Assembly: GCF_022829405.1 (NCBI RefSeq)
Contig: NZ_JAKSXW010000130.1
Location: forward strand, 172,006 to 236,005
Source: Methylobacterium sp. J-076
GTDB taxonomy: Bacteria; Pseudomonadota; Alphaproteobacteria; Rhizobiales; Beijerinckiaceae
Direction of reading: 5' to 3'
Length of the DNA: 64,000 bases
Shown: positions 1 to 9,109 of the stretch, in pieces
How the letters are laid out: the number at the start of each line of letters is the position of its first letter
Numbering within the stretch: position 1 is the first letter of the stretch
The notes under the pieces: model-generated
What the model saw: the letters and a program-made list of their open reading frames with translations, nothing else
Told to the model about the DNA's origin: nothing
Databases searched by the model: none
Made by a program: the position numbers and the translations under genes

Positions 1-1524
1 TCCGAGGACGACACCGTCGATGCGGTGGTGGTCGGCACCGGCGCCGGGGGCGCGCCCCTGCTGGCCCGCCTCGCCGCCGCCGGCCTCCGGGTGGTGGCCC
101 TCGAAGCCGGGCCGAACTTCACCCCGTCGCGCTTCGCCTTCGACGAGACGCTGGCCGACGAGATCTATTGGACCGAGGAGCGGCTGAGCGGCGGCTCCAC
201 CCTGGAGGCCTTCGGCGCCAACAACAGCGGCACCGGCGTCGGCGGTTCGACCCTCCATTGGGGCGCCTTCGTTCCCCGGGCCGACGCCCGGGACATGCGC
301 CTGCACACCGAGACCGGCCAGGGCGCGGACTGGCCCCTGAGCCATGACGAACTCGTGCCGTACTACGCGCAGGTCGAGGGCTACATCGGCGTCTCCGGCC
401 CCGGGCGCTATCCCTGGGACGAGACCCGCCGCTATCCCCTCCCCCCCGTGCTGCGCAACGGCCCGGCCGACCTGATGGCGGATGCCTGCGACCGCCTGGG
501 GATCCGCGCGGCGGACGCGCCGGCCGCGGTGGTCTCCCGGGACTACACCTCCGAGGGCGGCCCCCTCCGGCACGGCTGCATTAATTGCGGCTTCTGCCAC
601 CAGGGCTGCCGGAACGGCGCCAAGACCAGCATGGACGTCACCTACCTTCCGCTCGCGGTCTCGCACGGGGCCGAGATCCGGGCCGAGAGTTTCGTCCATG
701 GCCTGGAGCGTGGCGGTGACGGGCGCATCGCGGCGGTGGTGTATTCCCACGGGGGCCGCGAGAGGCGCCAGCGCTGCCGGGCGGTGTTCCTCTGCGCCGG
801 CGCGGTGGAAACCCCGCGCCTCCTGCTGCATCTCGGCCTCGCCAACGGCAGCGGGCAGGTCGGCCGCAACTACATGGGCCATGTGGCGACGCAGGTCTGG
901 GGCACCTTCGACCACGAGGTGCGGATGAACCGCGGCTACCCCTCCTCGCTCATCACCGAGGATTTCATCCGGCCGAAGGACGCGGATTTCGCCGGCGGCT
1001 ACCTCATCCAGAGCCTCGGCGTGGTGCCGGTGACCTTCGGCAACGCCGTAGCCCGGGGCCGCGGGCTGTGGGGGCAACCCCTGCTCGACTATCTCGGCCG
1101 CTACAATCACCTCGCGGGGATCGGCATCAACGGCGAGACGCTGCCCCGGGATGACAACGTCCTCACCCTGTCCGACGAGGTCGATGCCCGCGGGATCCGC
1201 AAGGCACGCATCGATTTCGGCTACAGCGACAACGAGGAGCGCCTGAACGCCCACGCCACCAAAGTGATGCGCAACATCTGGGAGGCGGCCGGCGCCGACG
1301 ATATCTGGGTGATGGAGCGCGTCGCCCACACCATCGGCACCTGCCGGATGGGCCGGGATGGCGACACCGCGGTCGTCGATCCGTTCGGGAAGAGCTTCGA
1401 GATCGACAATCTGTGGATCAGCGACGGCTCGACTTTCCCGAGTTCGCTAGCCGCGAACCCGGCCCTGACGATCATGGCGCTGGCGCTGCGCACGGTGGAT
1501 CGGTTCCTGGCCGAGGGACGGTAA
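1..1524 (+). CDS. GMC family FAD-dependent oxidoreductase (5' partial)
   Basis: The reading frame is open from the first base of the window, so the true start lies upstream; the first in-frame GTG at 25 would cut into the FAD-binding strand. The N-terminus shows a Rossmann dinucleotide motif (GTGAGG). The C-terminus has the GMC_oxred_C block with the active-site segment HTIGTCRMG and the flavin-binding end SLAANPALTIMALAL. Such enzymes oxidise alcohols, sugars or aldehydes with FAD. Unusually, a C-X2-C-X2-C-X3-C cluster lies at about nt 577-609 (GCINCGFCHQGC), reminiscent of an iron-sulphur site as in some membrane-linked sugar dehydrogenases. The substrate cannot be read from the sequence. 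A convergent acetyltransferase gene follows. Confidence 0.9.
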   Translation, partial: SEDDTVDAVVVGTGAGGAPLLARLAAAGLRVVALEAGPNFTPSRFAFDETLADEIYWTEERLSGGSTLEAFGANNSGTGVGGSTLHWGAFVPRADARDMRLHTETGQGADWPLSHDELVPYYAQVEGYIGVSGPGRYPWDETRRYPLPPVLRNGPADLMADACDRLGIRAADAPAAVVSRDYTSEGGPLRHGCINCGFCHQGCRNGAKTSMDVTYLPLAVSHGAEIRAESFVHGLERGGDGRIAAVVYSHGGRERRQRCRAVFLCAGAVETPRLLLHLGLANGSGQVGRNYMGHVATQVWGTFDHEVRMNRGYPSSLITEDFIRPKDADFAGGYLIQSLGVVPVTFGNAVARGRGLWGQPLLDYLGRYNHLAGIGINGETLPRDDNVLTLSDEVDARGIRKARIDFGYSDNEERLNAHATKVMRNIWEAAGADDIWVMERVAHTIGTCRMGRDGDTAVVDPFGKSFEIDNLWISDGSTFPSSLAANPALTIMALALRTVDRFLAEGR

Positions 1525-1758
1525 GCCGCGCTCGGTTCGGCGAGGCGCCCGCTCCCCGCCCTGGCGTGGGGGGCCGACGAGAACGTCACCTTCCGTGCGC
1601 ACGCGGTGGTGTGCGGGTCCCCTCCCCACAGGGGGGAGGAGAGCGCGTCGGGTGTCGCGCGCCGGATACTTCCGAACACCCTCGGACTGAGCGACATCGT
1701 TTGAGGCCGCCTCCGGTCCCCTGAGCGGCGTCGCTCTGCCCGCACAATCGGTGGAGGG

Positions 1759-2487
1759 TCAGGCGGCGTCCCGGATTTCGGCGAGACCGCGACGCTGCCG
1801 GCCATCGGTGTCGAAATTCGCCGGGTCGAGCCAGGCCGCGAAGGCGTCGCGCAGGCGCGGCCATTCCGTGTCGGTGACGGCGTACCAGGCGGTGTCCCGG
1901 GACCGGCCCTTCACCACCACCGCGTTGCGGAAGATTCCCTCGAAGGTGAAGCCGTAGCGCAGGGCGGCGGCGCGGGAGGGGGCGTTGAGGCTGTCGCACT
2001 TCCACTCGTAGCGGCGGTAGCCCAGCTCATCGAAGACCCGGGCCATCATCAGCGCCATCGCCTCCGTGGCCGTCGCGCTGCGCCGGAGGCCGGGGCCGTA
2101 ATGGATGTTCCCCACCTCGATCACCCCGTGGGTCGGTTCGATCCGCATGTACGAGGCGAGCCCGAGGGGCGCGCCGGTCCCGGCATCAAGGATCGTGTGG
2201 AAGAGGGGATCCTGCCCGGCCGCCTGCCGGTCGAGGCGCTCCCGATAGGCGGCCTCGGTCTCCGGCATCTCATCGAACAGATAGGTCCAGCCGCTCCGGT
2301 CCGGGGCCGCCGCGTAGAGGGCGTAGAGCGCTGCCGCATGGGCGGCCGGGTCGAGGGGCACGACGCGGCAGGTGCGTCCGGCCATCGGCGTGCGCGGCGG
2401 AAGCGGACGGGGCGCCCAGTCCGGCAGGGCCGGGCCGATCGGTTGGCCGAACGCGTTCAGGCGAGGGGCGGACTGAGTCGCTGACAT
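1759..2487 (-). CDS. GNAT family N-acetyltransferase (RimJ/RimL-like)
   Basis: A 242-residue protein resembling the RimJ/RimL-type GNAT enzymes that transfer acetyl from acetyl-CoA to an amine. After about 45 residues with a proline-rich stretch, the acetyltransferase domain contains GVIEVGNIHYGPGLRRSATA, matching the beta-strand and acetyl-CoA loop region, and YEWKCDSLNAPSRAAALRYG with the usual NxxSxxAAxxxGF-like end (GFTFEGIFRN). I chose the ATG at 2487 because the domain fits downstream and the longer open frame reads back into the ABC transporter gene in another frame. It lies 70 bp downstream of the peptide transporter operon on the same strand and may be cotranscribed. The acceptor is unknown. 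Confidence 0.85.
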   Translation of the reverse strand: MSATQSAPRLNAFGQPIGPALPDWAPRPLPPRTPMAGRTCRVVPLDPAAHAAALYALYAAAPDRSGWTYLFDEMPETEAAYRERLDRQAAGQDPLFHTILDAGTGAPLGLASYMRIEPTHGVIEVGNIHYGPGLRRSATATEAMALMMARVFDELGYRRYEWKCDSLNAPSRAAALRYGFTFEGIFRNAVVVKGRSRDTAWYAVTDTEWPRLRDAFAAWLDPANFDTDGRQRRGLAEIRDAA

Positions 2488-2557
2488 GGTTCCGGTATAG
2501 CTCCCGTCGCGCTCGCTGCATCCCCTCCCCCCGCGGGGGAAGAGGGACAAGCGGCGC

Positions 2558-3589
2558 TCAGGCCATCTCCACCGCCGCCACCGGCTGCGGCCCGGCGCGG
2601 TAGGCGGCGGAGGCCTCGTCCGTCCGCCAGCAGGCGACGTCGTGGCCAGGGGAGATCGTCCCGACCGGCGGCATCTCCCGGTGGCAGCGGTCCGCCGCGA
2701 GGAAGCAGCGCGGCGCGAAGGGGCAACCCGGCGGGCGGTTGGCGAGGTCGGGCGGGCTGCCGGGGATGGTCTCCAGGCGGCTGCCCTTGTCCAGGGCACC
2801 CTCGGCCCGGCTGCGCAGGAGGCCGATCGTGTAGGGATGGTGCGGATCCCGCACCACCTGCCGGGCCGTCCCCACCTCCACGATCTTGCCCGCGTACATC
2901 ACCGCGATCCGGTCGGCGACCTCCACCGCCGCGCCGAGGTCGTGCGTCACGATGATGATCGACAGGCCGAGATCCCGCTGCAGCTCACGCAGCAGGAGAA
3001 GGACCTGGATCTGCACCGTGGCGTCCAGCGCCGTGGTCGGCTCGTCGGCCAGCAGCACCTGCGGCCGGCAGGCCAGGGCGAGGGCGATCATCGCCCGCTG
3101 GCGCATGCCCCCGGACATCTCGTGCGGGTAGTTGTCGAGCCGCCGCTCGGGGCTCGGGATGCGGACCCGCTCGAACAGGGCGAGCGCCCGCGCCCTCGCA
3201 TCCTGCGCCGAGATCGTCTCGTGGCGCCGGATCGACTCGGTGATCTGCCGGCCCACCGTGTAGACCGGGTCGAAGGCGAGCAGCGGTTCCTGGAAGATCA
3301 TCGAGACGTCGCCGCCGCGGAAATCGGCCAGCGCCCGCGGGTCGAGGGCGAGCACGTCCTTGCCGGCGGCCGAGATCGTCCCCTCGATACGGCTTCGTCC
3401 GGCCGGGAACAGCCGCAGGATGGCGCGGAGCGTCACGCTCTTGCCCGACCCCGATTCGCCGATCAGGGCCAGGGCCTGCCCGCGCTCCAGCGTCAGGTCG
3501 ACGCCATCGACCACCTGCGTCTTGCCGAAGGCGACGCGCAGGCCGGACAGCGCCACCGCCGCGCCGGGGGGAATGTCGGTCGCGCTCAT
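2558..3589 (-). CDS. ABC transporter ATP-binding protein, dipeptide/oligopeptide importer (DppD/OppD family)
   Basis: A 343-residue cytoplasmic ATPase that powers import through the neighbouring permeases. Walker A is GESGSGKS, the Q-loop FQEP, the signature SGGMRQR, Walker B LLADEPTTALD and the switch THDLGAAVE. The C-terminal oligo_HPY domain (HPYTIGLL, then a CPFAPRC cysteine cluster) is typical of the peptide/nickel class. The ATG at 3589 overlaps the stop of the preceding ATPase gene by 4 nt, so translation is probably coupled. As usual for this family it is the partner of a DppF-type ATPase. Confidence 0.95.
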   Translation of the reverse strand: MSATDIPPGAAVALSGLRVAFGKTQVVDGVDLTLERGQALALIGESGSGKSVTLRAILRLFPAGRSRIEGTISAAGKDVLALDPRALADFRGGDVSMIFQEPLLAFDPVYTVGRQITESIRRHETISAQDARARALALFERVRIPSPERRLDNYPHEMSGGMRQRAMIALALACRPQVLLADEPTTALDATVQIQVLLLLRELQRDLGLSIIIVTHDLGAAVEVADRIAVMYAGKIVEVGTARQVVRDPHHPYTIGLLRSRAEGALDKGSRLETIPGSPPDLANRPPGCPFAPRCFLAADRCHREMPPVGTISPGHDVACWRTDEASAAYRAGPQPVAAVEMA

Positions 3590-4641
3590 GCTGCCAGCAC
3601 CTCGGTGGGGGCCGCCGAATGGCCGGAGCCCGGCTGGCGGGCGAGGCAGGCCACCCTGTGCAGGGGCCGCACCGGATCGAGCGGCGGCTCGACCTCGGCG
3701 CACACACCCTCCGCGAGGGTGCATCGCGGGTGGAAGCGGCATCCGCTGGGCGGGTCGATGGGGTTCGGCGGATCCCCGGCCAGCAGGGCCTCCTGCGTCC
3801 GGTTGTCGGGATCGAGGGAGGGCATCGAGGCGAGGAGCGCCTGGGTGTAGGGATGGGCGGGGGCCGCCAGCACCGAATCCGAGGGGCCGATCTCGGCGAC
3901 GCGGCCGAGATACATCACCATCACCCGGTCGGAGATGAAGCGCACCACGTTCAGGTCGTGGCTGATGAAGATGTAAGTGAGCCCGAACTCGGCCTTCAGG
4001 TCGAGCAGCAGGTTCAGCACCTGCGCCTCCACGGACTTGTCCAGGGCCGAGACCGCCTCGTCCAGCAGCACGAGGCGCGGCTCCAGGGCGAGCGCCCGGG
4101 CGATGTTCACCCGCTGCCGCTGGCCGCCGGAGATCTCGTGCGGGTAGCGGCCGGCGAAGCGCTTCGGCTCCAGCCCGACGCGGGCGAGCAGGGCGCGGGC
4201 GCGCTCCACCGCCTGCCGGCCGGGCACGCCGTTCACCTTCGGCCCGAAGGCGATGGATTGCTCCACCGTCATCCGCGGGTTGAGGGAGGCGTAGCTGTCC
4301 TGGAAGACCATCTGCGCCTGGCGGCGGTAGCTCCGCCAGGGCATGGCCCGCTCGCCGATGGCCTGCCCGTCGAACAGCATCTCGCCGGTGTCGCGCTCGA
4401 TCAGCCCCATGATGAGCTTGGCGGTGGTGGACTTGCCGCAACCGGACTCGCCGACGATGCCGAGGGTCTCGCCCTTGAGCACGGAGAGATCGACCCCGTC
4501 CACGGCGCGCACGACCTTCTTCGGGCCGGTGCCCTTGCGGATGGGGAAGTGCTTCACGAGGCCGGAGACCGAGAGGAGCGGCTGGGCCGGGCCGCCCCGG
4601 TCCGCGGCGAAGGGATCGGCCCCGTTCGGGATGACGCTCAC
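3586..4641 (-). CDS. ABC transporter ATP-binding protein, dipeptide/oligopeptide importer (DppF/OppF family)
   Basis: A 351-residue second ATPase of the importer. Motifs in order: Walker A GESGCGKST, the DppF-typical Q-loop FQDSYASLNPR, signature SGGQRQR, Walker B LVLLDEAVSALD, switch SHDLNVV, and a C-terminal oligo_HPY region (HPYTQALL; CRFHPRC). The start is taken as GTG at 4641, which overlaps the permease stop codon by 4 nt, so the genes are packed for coupled translation. In this class the two ATPases form a heterodimer under the two permeases. Confidence 0.95.
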   Translation of the reverse strand: MSVIPNGADPFAADRGGPAQPLLSVSGLVKHFPIRKGTGPKKVVRAVDGVDLSVLKGETLGIVGESGCGKSTTAKLIMGLIERDTGEMLFDGQAIGERAMPWRSYRRQAQMVFQDSYASLNPRMTVEQSIAFGPKVNGVPGRQAVERARALLARVGLEPKRFAGRYPHEISGGQRQRVNIARALALEPRLVLLDEAVSALDKSVEAQVLNLLLDLKAEFGLTYIFISHDLNVVRFISDRVMVMYLGRVAEIGPSDSVLAAPAHPYTQALLASMPSLDPDNRTQEALLAGDPPNPIDPPSGCRFHPRCTLAEGVCAEVEPPLDPVRPLHRVACLARQPGSGHSAAPTEVLAA

Positions 4642-5561
4642 TGGCGGATCTCCATGGCGCTGCGCAGCCCGTCCGAGAACAGGTTGAACGAGATCGAGAC
4701 GAGGAAGATCGCCAGCCCCGGCAGCGCCGCGACAAGCGGGTTCACGTAGATCGCCGTCCGCAGGGTGTTGAGCATCAGGCCCCATTCCGGCTCCGGCGGG
4801 CGCACGCCGAGGCCGAGGAAGGACAGGCCCGAGGCGAGGATCATCGAGACCGAGATCAGGCCGGTCGAGTACACGAAGATCGGCCCGATCACGTTGCCGA
4901 GCACCTGCACCCGCATGATCGTCAGCGCAGAGGCGCCGGAGAGCTTGGCGGCGTCGATGTAGTCCCGCCGCCGGATCCCGGTGGTGACGCTCTCGGCGAC
5001 GCGGGCGATCTGCGGAACGAACACGCAGGTCAACGACACGATGGAGTTGAAGATGCCCGCCCCCAGCGCCCCGGACAGGGCGATGGCCAGCAGCACCGAC
5101 GGGAAGGCGAAGAACACGTCGATGGTGCGCATCAGGATCGTGTTGGTCCAGCCGCCGACGTAGCCGGCGAGGATGCCGATGCCGGAGCCGAGCACGAAGG
5201 CGATCAGCACCGGCGTCACGCCCATGAACAGCGACAGGCGCGAGCCGAGCATCAGCCGGCTGATCATGTCCCGCCCGAGTTCGTCGGAGCCGAGCCAGTA
5301 GGTGGCATCGCCCACCGGCTTCAGCCGGCGCAGCATCGAGCCCTTGTAGGGGTCCATCGGCGTGATCCACGGCGACAGGATCGCGATGGCGATGACGATC
5401 ACGATGACCGCCCCGGCGGCCATCGCCACCGGATCGCGGACGAGGCGATGGCCGACATGGCCCCAGAAGCCCCGGGAGGCCACGAAGGCTTCCGGCGCGT
5501 CGGGACCGGCGGCGAGAGTTCCGTCGAGGGCGACGGAGGCGGCGGTAAGGGGGGCAGTCAT
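4638..5561 (-). CDS. ABC transporter permease, dipeptide/oligopeptide importer (DppC family)
   Basis: A 307-residue inner-membrane protein. It has an N-terminal extension rich in Ala and Pro, a first transmembrane helix near residues 45-65, then the OppC_N element ending in WLGSDELGRDMISRLMLGSR, which is diagnostic of DppC/OppC. The BPD_transp_1 fold follows, with the EAA-like loop (YIDAAKLSGASALTIMRV) that contacts the ATPase. A good Shine-Dalgarno GGAGG lies just upstream of the ATG at 5561. It is 17 bp downstream of the DppB-type permease gene. Confidence 0.95.
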   Translation of the reverse strand: MTAPLTAASVALDGTLAAGPDAPEAFVASRGFWGHVGHRLVRDPVAMAAGAVIVIVIAIAILSPWITPMDPYKGSMLRRLKPVGDATYWLGSDELGRDMISRLMLGSRLSLFMGVTPVLIAFVLGSGIGILAGYVGGWTNTILMRTIDVFFAFPSVLLAIALSGALGAGIFNSIVSLTCVFVPQIARVAESVTTGIRRRDYIDAAKLSGASALTIMRVQVLGNVIGPIFVYSTGLISVSMILASGLSFLGLGVRPPEPEWGLMLNTLRTAIYVNPLVAALPGLAIFLVSISFNLFSDGLRSAMEIRQ

Positions 5562-5578
5562 GGCCGATCCTCCTTGAA

Positions 5579-6532
5579 TCAGCCGCGCTCGATGCGCGGG
5601 TCGAGGGCGGTCTGCATCACGTCCACGATGAGGTTGAGGGCGACGAAGAACATCGCCAGCACGAGGATCGAGCCCTGCAGGAGCGGAAGGTCGCGCTGGA
5701 AGATCGCCGCGTTGAGGAGGAAGCCCGTGCCGGGCCACGCGAACACCGTCTCGATCAGGATCGAGCCGCCGAGCAGGTAGCCGAGCTGCAGGCCCATGAT
5801 GGCGAGTGCCGTGGGGGCGGCGTTGCGCACGACATGCTTGAACACCCCGAACTCGCTCATGCCCTTGGCGCGCAGGGCTTCCACGAAGTCCTGGCCGAGG
5901 ATGTCGGCGACGAGCGCCCGCACCGTGCGGGCGATGATGCCCATGGGGATCACCGCCATCGTGACGGCGGGCAGGATGATGTAGCGCAGGTGTTCGAAGT
6001 CCGGCCGCCAGTTGCCCGAGCCGTCCGGCCCCGCCCCCGTCGGCGGGAGCCAGCCGAGGGTGGCCGAGAACACGATGACCAGCACCATGCCGAGCCAGTA
6101 ATGCGGCACGCTGACACCGAAGACCGAGAGGGCCGAGGCCACCCGGTCCAGGATCGAGTTGCGGTGGTAGCCGGCGACGAAGCCGAACAGCACGCCGAAG
6201 GTGAAGCCGATCAGCGTCGCCACGCTGGCGAGGATCAGCGAGTTGACGACCGCCCGGCCGACCTCCTGCGCCACGGGCCTGCCCGTGGCGATGGACACGC
6301 CGAGATCGCCGTGAAGCACGTGCCACAGCCAGATCGCGTACTGGACCGGCAGGGGCTTATCGAACCCGTAGGACGCGCGCATCTCGTCGATCGTGGCCTG
6401 CGTGGCATCCGCCGGCAGCACGGCGCTCAGCGGATCGCCCGGCGCGAGGTGGACCAGCAGGAAGCACACGACGCTGACCCCGAACGCGACGGGGGTGACG
6501 GTGACGAGGCGTTTCAGGATGTAGAGGAGCAT
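5579..6532 (-). CDS. ABC transporter permease, dipeptide/oligopeptide importer (DppB family)
   Basis: A 317-residue integral membrane protein with about six helices. The start LLYILKRLVTVTPVAFGVSV and the segment FLLVHLAPGDPL are classical for DppB/OppB. The EAA loop reads FVEALRAKGMSEFGVFKHVV. The C-terminal end ALNLIVDVMQTALDPRI is also family-typical. It is the first of the four membrane/ATPase genes; the binding-protein gene lies 265 bp upstream, separated by a terminator hairpin and a palindromic repeat, so its expression may be lower than that of the binding protein. Confidence 0.95.
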   Translation of the reverse strand: MLLYILKRLVTVTPVAFGVSVVCFLLVHLAPGDPLSAVLPADATQATIDEMRASYGFDKPLPVQYAIWLWHVLHGDLGVSIATGRPVAQEVGRAVVNSLILASVATLIGFTFGVLFGFVAGYHRNSILDRVASALSVFGVSVPHYWLGMVLVIVFSATLGWLPPTGAGPDGSGNWRPDFEHLRYIILPAVTMAVIPMGIIARTVRALVADILGQDFVEALRAKGMSEFGVFKHVVRNAAPTALAIMGLQLGYLLGGSILIETVFAWPGTGFLLNAAIFQRDLPLLQGSILVLAMFFVALNLIVDVMQTALDPRIERG

Positions 6533-6580
6533 GTGCTTCTCGATTGCGTGAACATGTCGCGTTCCACTTCCGCCTCCTCG

Positions 6581-6676
6581 CCGTCTTTGCGAGTGTCAGC
6601 GAAGCAATCCAGGGCAGCGGGACGGTTCGAAACCGTGGCGGATCCCTGGATTGCTTCGCGTTGCTCGCAAAGACGG
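6581..6676. repeat. Palindromic REP/MITE-like repeat, copy 1
   Basis: A roughly 96-bp palindromic unit whose ends are exact inverted repeats (CCGTCTTTGCGAG and CTCGCAAAGACGG) and whose arms carry the internal words GAAGCAATCCAGGGCAGCGG and CCCTGGATTGCTTCGC. The same unit recurs at about 40.0, 56.6 and 63.5-64 kb. It sits in the spacer between the binding-protein gene and the permease genes of the peptide importer. It encodes nothing and is flanked by no transposase. Confidence 0.85.
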
Positions 6677-6749
6677 TGGCGGAGGTGTGTCGCTTGTGCA
6701 TCGATCCAGACGAAGGCGTCAGCCGTGTCTGGAAAAATTGATGCAAGAA

Positions 6750-6801
6750 CAAAAAGCTAGGGCAGAGACGCATGAACGGAGTGAGTGCGTCACTGCCCTA
6801 G
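6750..6801 (-). terminator. Rho-independent terminator after the peptide-binding protein gene
   Basis: Inverted repeat CTAGGGCAG (6757-6765) with CTGCCCTAG (6793-6801), extended inwards by ACGCA/TGCGT, followed on the minus strand by CTTTTTG. The TAG stop codon of the binding-protein gene lies inside the stem. The position suggests partial termination, giving more binding protein than permease. Confidence 0.7.
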
Positions 6802-8420
6802 CGGCCAGCCGGTGCCATGGTGATCGTCGAGAAGTCCTGGAACCAGTTCTGCGCCTGGACGAAGCCCTTCACCTTCGGGCTCATCGCCCGGGGGTTCACG
6901 TCGTGGGTGATCATCACGAACACCGCGTCATCTACGTACTTCTCGTGGACCTTCTGCAGCACCTTCAGCTGCTCGCCCTTGTCGAAGGTATTGCGGACTT
7001 GGTCGAACAGCTTGTCCATCTCGGGATCACAGTAATACCCCCAGTTGGTGCCGTTCGGCGGCGCCAGATTGCACTGGAGGTGGCGGATGAAGCCGGTGAA
7101 GGGGTCCTGGATGAAGTACGAGTAGTTGATCGCCGTGACGCCCCGCGAGATGTCGGCCTTCGCCCCGGCCCGCCAGATGTTGATGAGGGTGTTCCACTCC
7201 ACGACCTGATAGTCGACCTCGACGCCGACATCGGCGAGGTTCTGCTGCACGAACTCGTTCATCGGCAGCGGCTGCATCTGTCCGGAGCCCGAAGCAGAGA
7301 TGGCGACCTTCAGCTTCAGCGGCTTCGCCTTGCTGTAGCCCGCCTCCGCCAGGAGCTTCTTAGCGGCCTCCGGATCGTACTTCACAACGAAGGTCGGGTG
7401 GCCGAACCATTGGTGGTTCGGCGGCATGAAGCCCTTGGCCGGGATCGCGAGGCCCCCGAGCAGCTCCTTCAGCCCCTCCCGGTCGATGGCGAGGTTGACC
7501 GCCTTGCGGACGCGGACATCGTTCCAGGGCGAGCCCTCGACCCGGGAGAGGTGCCATGTCCAGTTGTGCGGGTAGGCGTTGGTGACGATGGTGAAGCCCG
7601 CCCCCTTCAGGGAGGCGACGGCGTCCGGCGCCGGGGCCTCGATCCAATCGACCTGGCCGGAGCGAAGCGCCGCGACGCGGGCGTTGGCCTCCGGGAGGGG
7701 CACGAGGACGAGCTTGTCGAGCTTGGGGATGCGCTTCGTGTCCCAGTAGGCCGGGTTCGGCACCATCTCGGCGCGTTCGCGGGGGGCGAACAGGGTCAGC
7801 TTCCACGGGCCGGTGCCGGAGGGATGCTTGGCGAACTCGTCCCAGGACTTCCCGAGCTTCTCCCACTGGGCGGGGGAGGACATCATCACCCAGGCGATCT
7901 GGTAGGGCAGCGTCGCGTCGGGGGCCTTGGTGACGATCTCGACGGTCAGCGGATCCACCGCCCTGTAGCTCGCCACGGAGGGGATGCGGGTCTTGCCCTG
8001 GGCGGACTGGCGCGGATCGTACTGAGGCGAATCGGACTTCAGAAGCTTGTCGAGGTTCCAGACCACCGCGTCGGCGGTGAACGCGGACCCATCGTGGAAT
8101 GTCACGCCGGGGCGGAGCTTGAAGACCCACTTCGTCTTGTCGGTGGGATCGACGGCATAGCTTTCGGCGAGGCCGGGGACGAGGTCGGAGGCCAGCTCGG
8201 CGCTGGACAGGTCCCAATTGATGAGCCCGTCATAGACCGTGTAGCCCATGAAGCGCATGCCCTCGCCGCCGTTGTCGGTCTGGCCGGTGGTGAGGGGGAT
8301 GTCGGAGGCGGTCATGCCGATCCGCAGGGTGCCCTGGGCGAGGGATGCGGAGGAGGCGGCCAGCAGCAGCGCGCCGGCCAGCGCCGCACGGGCGCCGATT
8401 CTCTGGATGACGACGGACAT
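6798..8420 (-). CDS. ABC transporter substrate-binding protein, family 5 (peptide/nickel type)
   Basis: A 540-residue periplasmic solute-binding protein of the SBP_bac_5 family. The N-terminus has basic residues, a hydrophobic core (ALAGALLLAASSASLAQG) and likely signal-peptidase cleavage after SLA or AQG near residue 28-30. The body contains the family core KTKWVFKLRPGVTFHDGSAF and the late segment VRKAVNLAIDREGLKELLGG. There is no lipobox cysteine, so it should be soluble in the periplasm. It is the first gene of the importer operon. Peptides are the likely ligands from the DppBCDF partners, but glutathione, nickel or other small molecules are possible. Confidence 0.93.
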   Translation of the reverse strand: MSVVIQRIGARAALAGALLLAASSASLAQGTLRIGMTASDIPLTTGQTDNGGEGMRFMGYTVYDGLINWDLSSAELASDLVPGLAESYAVDPTDKTKWVFKLRPGVTFHDGSAFTADAVVWNLDKLLKSDSPQYDPRQSAQGKTRIPSVASYRAVDPLTVEIVTKAPDATLPYQIAWVMMSSPAQWEKLGKSWDEFAKHPSGTGPWKLTLFAPRERAEMVPNPAYWDTKRIPKLDKLVLVPLPEANARVAALRSGQVDWIEAPAPDAVASLKGAGFTIVTNAYPHNWTWHLSRVEGSPWNDVRVRKAVNLAIDREGLKELLGGLAIPAKGFMPPNHQWFGHPTFVVKYDPEAAKKLLAEAGYSKAKPLKLKVAISASGSGQMQPLPMNEFVQQNLADVGVEVDYQVVEWNTLINIWRAGAKADISRGVTAINYSYFIQDPFTGFIRHLQCNLAPPNGTNWGYYCDPEMDKLFDQVRNTFDKGEQLKVLQKVHEKYVDDAVFVMITHDVNPRAMSPKVKGFVQAQNWFQDFSTITMAPAGR

Positions 8421-9024
8421 GGGGATACGGGTTCACTCCTGAGCCCAGGCCTGTCACGCCCGGTCGGGAAACCCTTGATGCAAGCCCGCGGCCAACCGGG
8501 TGGATAGTGAATGCAGCCGTCCGGGCCGCCGACCCCGGCCCCGGCGGTCCCGCGTGTCGCTGCGCTGCACTGCAGCAAGTGCCCAACGTTTAGGCACGCC
8601 GTCGTCGTGCCAAAGGACAGGGCACGGCAGCGGGCGGTGGGCGAGCGGGCCGCGCCCCGATGACAGGCATTGCGAATCGAGACGCCGCGCGAATGCTGTT
8701 GGCGCCCGGCGCTCTGGTGTAACGTTTCGCACAGCCCGTCAGCGTTGCTGCGGCGTTAGTGCGTCCCGCATCGCCGGGGACGTTCGCCCTGGCTTGTCCT
8801 CGGGCGGGTGCTGCCCCATTTCTTGGCTACAGACAGCGTTGTTGCTGAACGTTGCGGTGCGCAGGTTCAGGGGCGCTCCACCGGGGGAGCCTGAGGCTTT
8901 TCCGCATCTCAGGGCGAAACTTTCGTTGAATTCACGGCATTTGTGCCGAAGTGAACGCCAGAGGCCTGCGCCTGCGGTTGCGTTACCGGAGAGGGGCGTG
9001 GCAAGGGCTGGCTCGTTTCCCACC

Positions 9025-9075
9025 ATGGTTCGACCCGAGCGCTCGACGGCGGCGCGAGCGTTCGGGTCGAACCAT
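9025..9075. repeat. Large inverted repeat upstream of the DUF6481 gene
   Basis: Two 21-bp arms (9025-9045 and 9055-9075) pair with one mismatch around a 9-bp loop; each arm contains GGTTCGACCCGA or its complement. A third partial copy (ATGGTTCGA) follows at 9084. It could be a cruciform, a regulator operator or part of the transcribed leader of the downstream gene. Confidence 0.7.
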
Positions 9076-9109
9076 CACCCTCCGATGGTTCGAGAGGATC
9101 CTGCGCCCC

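Noticed and set aside
9027..9095. GGTTCGA words suggesting a tRNA T-arm
   Set aside because: No acceptor, D or anticodon arms can be folded around them; they belong to the inverted repeat. The same word at 22689 is also isolated.
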